A DNA stretch of 64,000 bases from JAJPHW01 sp963799065. GTDB lineage: Bacteria > Acidobacteriota > Terriglobia > Terriglobales > Acidobacteriaceae. This document shows positions 60,896-64,000 of this stretch, piece after piece. Location: assembly GCA_963799065.1 (NCBI GenBank), contig CAWCVJ010000003.1, forward strand, positions 248,001-312,000, written 5' to 3'. Each line of letters starts with the position of its first letter. Position 1 is the first letter of the stretch. The notes beneath the pieces are model-generated. The model ran no database searches, was not told where the DNA came from, and saw only the letters and a program-made list of their open reading frames with translations. The translations under genes and the position numbers were made by a program.

Positions 60896-62206
60896 ATGTA
60901 CCTGATTTACAGTGCGCTCTTAGCCGCGGCTCTGCTGCTCAGCCTGCCCTACTGGCTCTGGCAGATGGTCCGGCATTCCAAATATCGCGACGGACTTTGG
61001 CAAAAGTTGGGACGCGTTCCGCAAGCCCTCCGTGCGCCGGACTCCAAGCCGACAATCTGGATCCACGCCGTCTCAGTCGGAGAAGTCCTCGCCGTAAGCC
61101 GCCTCGCGAAAGAATTGCAATCGGAATTCCCAAAACATCGCGTCGTGATTTCTACCACCACGCCCACCGGACAAAAGTTGGCGCGGCAACGCTTCGACAA
61201 CGACAACGTCTTTTACTTCCCGCTCGATCTAGGCTTCGCGGTCCGACCTTACATCAAGGCCCTCCATCCACGCCTGATCGTCATCGCCGAAACCGAATTC
61301 TGGCCCAACTTTCTGCGTCTCGCAAAAGCCAGCGGTGCCAGCATCGCAGTCGTAAACGCCCGCATCTCCGATAGATCCCTCCCCGGCTATCGACGATGGC
61401 GGCGCCTGTTCTCCCCTATTCTTCGACCAGTGGATGTCTTCCTCGCCCAGACCAACGAAGACGCAAGCAGACTCGCCCGGATCGGCGCACCCAAAGATCG
61501 AATTCAGGTTTCCGGCAACCTGAAGTACGATATTGAAATTCAGCCAGGCAATCAAAGCAGCATCGTCACTGGCCTGCGCACCGCGCTACAAGCGGGCAAG
61601 GCCGGACCACTCATCGTCTGCGGCAGTACGGTCGAAGATGAAGAACCCCTGTTGCTCAATGCTTTCCGGAATGTCGCCGCCACCCATCCCAACGCCGTCA
61701 TGATTCTCGCCCCCCGCCATCCCGAACGCTTCCACGACGTCGCCGACTTGCTCAATGAACTAAAAGTCCCATTCGTGCGGCGATCGCTTTGGAATGGCGA
61801 ACCGATCTCGCCCGGCGTCTTCCTGCTCGACGGCATCGGCGAACTCGCCGCCGTGTACGCGCTCGCCGACATCGCCTTTGTAGGCGGAAGCCTCGTCCCC
61901 CGCGGCGGCCACAACATTATCGAGCCCGCCCGGCACGGGGTCCCCATCGTCGTCGGCCATCACACTGAAAACTTTCGCGATATCGTATCCTTCTTCCAAC
62001 AGCGCAACGCAGTTCGCATCGTCGGCCCGGCTGAGCTTCCGCTGGTGTGGCTCGAACTTCTGGCTAACCCCGATGAACGCGCGACCATGGGGCAACGCGC
62101 TCTGCAAGCCATGCAACTGCAAAAGGGCGCCACCGAACGCACTCTGCAAGCGCTGCAGTCGTTGTTGCAGTCTGCGTTAACCCCTGCAGCAGGCCGGCCT
62201 TCGTGA
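60896..62206 (+). CDS. waaA: 3-deoxy-D-manno-octulosonic acid transferase
   Basis: 436 residues. A GT-30 enzyme adding Kdo to the lipid A precursor at the inner membrane. An N-terminal membrane helix, then IWIHAVSVGEVLAV with the family's Glu, ISTTTPTGQKLA, and YFPLDLGFAVRPYI; the C-terminal half has VCGSTVEDEEPLLL and the nucleotide-binding AFVGGSLVPRGGHNIIEPARHGVPIVVGHHTENF. Its end overlaps LpxK, so Kdo transfer and lipid A phosphorylation are coupled. Confidence 0.94.
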   Translation: MYLIYSALLAAALLLSLPYWLWQMVRHSKYRDGLWQKLGRVPQALRAPDSKPTIWIHAVSVGEVLAVSRLAKELQSEFPKHRVVISTTTPTGQKLARQRFDNDNVFYFPLDLGFAVRPYIKALHPRLIVIAETEFWPNFLRLAKASGASIAVVNARISDRSLPGYRRWRRLFSPILRPVDVFLAQTNEDASRLARIGAPKDRIQVSGNLKYDIEIQPGNQSSIVTGLRTALQAGKAGPLIVCGSTVEDEEPLLLNAFRNVAATHPNAVMILAPRHPERFHDVADLLNELKVPFVRRSLWNGEPISPGVFLLDGIGELAAVYALADIAFVGGSLVPRGGHNIIEPARHGVPIVVGHHTENFRDIVSFFQQRNAVRIVGPAELPLVWLELLANPDERATMGQRALQAMQLQKGATERTLQALQSLLQSALTPAAGRPS

Positions 62207-63171
62207 TGTCGGTGCTCTCAGCGCTCTACGGCACCGTGGTCGAAGCTCGCAATCGAGCTTACGACCAGAAATACTTTCGCCAGCGGCACCTTCAAGGACC
62301 AGTCATCAGCGTCGGAAATTTATCAATCGGCGGCACCGGAAAAACTCCTTTCACCATATTGTTAGGCCAGCTTCTCCAAGAGCGCCGCATTCGCTTCGAC
62401 GTGTTGTCCCGTGGCTACGGCCGAACAACGCGCGGAGTCGCCCTGGTCGATCCCAACGGATCGCCGCATGATTTCGGCGACGAGCCCCTCCTGATCGCTC
62501 GCCGGCTCAACGTCCCCGTCATCGTCGGTGAAAGCCGTTACCAAGCCGGACTCTTCGCCGAACAAAAACTAGGCCCACATCTGCACATTCTGGACGACGG
62601 CTTCCAACACCGCGCGCTGGCCCGCGATTACGAAGTCGTTCTCCTATCTGCGAGCGACCCGCATGACCGCCTTCTGCCCTCAGGCCGCCTGCGCGAACCT
62701 TTATCCTCGCTGAGCCGAGCCGATGCCATCATACTTACCGGCCCAGTCGGCGACGACTTCGACGAAACTCCCCCTGTGAAATCGCAATCCGTCTGGAAAC
62801 TCCGCCGAGGCATTACTCTCGCGAACCCTCCGAAATACCCGGCCGTGTTCTGCGGAATCGCACGTCCAGAGCGCCTTATAGCGGAGTTAAAACAGTCCGG
62901 TGTGGTTCCAGTCGCGCAACATTTCTTCCGCGATCATCACAGCTACAGCGCCTCCGACATCGACAAATTGCTCACTCTAAAGCAAAGCGTCGGAGCAACC
63001 GGTTTCATCACCACCGAGAAAGACGCCATCAACCTAGGCGGCGAATTTCGCTCCTTGTTGGAGCCAATGTGCGTCGTCGCAGTGACGATGGCGCTGGAAG
63101 ATTCCGCCGGATTTATGAATGCGGCGCTCGCCACCATCGAAAGGCGCAAACCTATTCCGCGAGTCAAGTGA
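62206..63171 (+). CDS. lpxK: Tetraacyldisaccharide 4'-kinase
   Basis: About 321 residues. It phosphorylates the 4' position of the lipid A disaccharide. Walker A lies in SVGNLSIGGTGKTPFTILL, LSRGYGRTTRGV and LDDGFQHRALARDYEVVLLSA are signatures, and GFITTEKDAINL is the typical C-terminal part. The ATG at 62206 shares its first base with the waaA stop (TGATG); a GTG at 62203 is an alternative start adding one residue. The LPS-core kinase gene follows after 45 bases. Confidence 0.94.
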   Translation: MSVLSALYGTVVEARNRAYDQKYFRQRHLQGPVISVGNLSIGGTGKTPFTILLGQLLQERRIRFDVLSRGYGRTTRGVALVDPNGSPHDFGDEPLLIARRLNVPVIVGESRYQAGLFAEQKLGPHLHILDDGFQHRALARDYEVVLLSASDPHDRLLPSGRLREPLSSLSRADAIILTGPVGDDFDETPPVKSQSVWKLRRGITLANPPKYPAVFCGIARPERLIAELKQSGVVPVAQHFFRDHHSYSASDIDKLLTLKQSVGATGFITTEKDAINLGGEFRSLLEPMCVVAVTMALEDSAGFMNAALATIERRKPIPRVK

Positions 63172-63216
63172 TTTTTGATATGCGTGCACGGAAACAATCG
63201 CCTCAAAGCAAAGACA

Positions 63217-64000
63217 TGAGAAAATCGCAGCATACAAACATGAGCAACCCGCAATCCGCGCGGCTCAAAGAAATCGTCGACAAATTTTCCGCGCTCACCA
63301 TCACAGTGCTCGGTGACCTCGTCGCCGACGAATTCGTCACCGGAGAGATCGCCCGCATCTCCCGCGAAGCCCCCGTACTCATCCTTCAGCACCGCGAAAC
63401 CACAGTCGTTCCTGGCGGCGGTGCCAACGCCATCAACAATCTCGCCGACCTAGAAGTCGTTGTTTTTCCTGTGGGAATCGTCGGCGATGATCCACCCGGA
63501 CGCGCGCTCCTGCAATTGTTTCGCAAGAAGAAGATTCCGGTCGCAGGGATCGTCCGCGACAAAAATCGTCCTACCGTTACCAAGACTCGCATCATGGCTG
63601 CCATGCCACACACCTGGAGGCAGCAGGTCGTGCGGGTCGACCGGGAACCCGAATGCCAGCCGAGCACAGAAACCGAACGCAAACTAATCGACTTCGTCAG
63701 CAAATTCAGCAAAGACGCGCACGCGGTATTGATCTCCGACTACGGATACGGCGCGGCCACGCCACAGCTCATCAAGAAGTTTCGCGGTAGAACGAAGCTG
63801 AGCATTCCGCTCGTACTCGATTCCCGCCATCGCCTGCTGCAATATTCCGGCATCACCGCGGCCACCCCCAACGAAGCCGAAGTGGAAGAAGCACTCAATC
63901 ACCGCGTCGGACAAAGCTGGCCCAGCCTTTGCGCCGCCGCCAACGACGTCATGTCGCGCATGAAACTCCCCTCGCTCGTCATCACCCGAGGACGCGATGG
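63217..64000 (+). CDS. PfkB-family heptose kinase (HldE/RfaE N-terminal type), cut by window end
   Basis: An open frame from 63217 to the window end (about 261 residues, no stop). ATG at 63217 or at 63241 (MSNPQSARLKEIVDKFS). It shows the ribokinase fold: TVLGDLVADEFVTGEIARISREAP, the PGGGANAINNLA substrate loop, VGIVGDDPPGRALLQL, and SDYGYGAATPQLI. This is the sugar-kinase half of HldE/HldA, which phosphorylates D-glycero-D-manno-heptose 7-phosphate for LPS core. Context after waaA-lpxK agrees. Whether an adenylyltransferase half follows lies outside the window. Other PfkB sugar kinases are possible. Confidence 0.85.

Overview
The window looks like chromosomal DNA of a Gram-negative bacterium of the Acidobacteriota (Terriglobia/Koribacter-like). 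The reasons are the GC-rich sequence, three large Ser/Thr kinases fused to C-terminal beta-propellers, many response-regulator genes, and genes for lipid A and LPS core (PagL-like, WaaA, LpxK, HldE-type kinase). Short extragenic repeats of a kind I associate with this group also occur. The assignment is inference from gene content. No rRNA, tRNA or CRISPR array was seen.

Layout. 1-1.9 kb: a tandem duplication of a secreted-protein gene, one copy broken by a nonsense codon. 2.2-8.2 kb: cytochrome c, glutaredoxin-like protein, short-chain dehydrogenase, PagL-like outer-membrane enzyme, PpiD-like foldase and MalQ. 8.3-11.4 kb: NitT/TauT-type ABC transporter (ATPase plus double-length permease) without a binding protein. 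11.6-15.8 kb: a compact phosphorelay cluster of five receiver-containing genes, two of them also histidine kinases, none with a DNA-binding output domain. 15.9-22.9 kb: lipoprotein, PanB, a Doc/AbrB toxin-antitoxin pair, kinase-propeller, a four-repeat lipoprotein and a TPR protein.

23.4-31.0 kb is an accessory region and the most interesting part. A six-gene minus-strand operon (27992 to 24264) encodes a carrier-protein-like small protein, an XRE repressor, an ImmA/IrrE-type protease, a divergent thymidylate-synthase-fold protein split by a frameshift, a radical SAM enzyme and a family-4-like uracil-DNA glycosylase. It converges on a plus-strand pair encoding a small membrane protein and a membrane-anchored dCTP deaminase/dUTPase-fold protein that has Ala at the deaminase Glu position. 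The enzymes all concern pyrimidine deoxynucleotides or uracil in DNA, and the operon starts at a promoter overlapped by three GTAAG half-sites. This is a candidate undescribed nucleotide-modification or defence system. A PD-(D/E)XK-like gene and two unknown genes follow.

31.2-43.5 kb is mostly housekeeping: cytochrome bd oxidase (CydAB), Mrp, HrcA-GrpE-DnaJ-RsmE, a UvrD-type helicase/nuclease, a 15-residue lysine-rich ORF, thiolase and a cupin. 43.5-64 kb: FtsK, a zinc-ribbon XRE regulator, PanC, two more kinase-propellers, 3-methyladenine glycosylase, Bcp peroxiredoxin, a GH1 glycosidase with a hidden upstream Tat signal, GatB, several secreted or anchored unknowns, and a WaaA-LpxK-HldE-type run cut by the window end.
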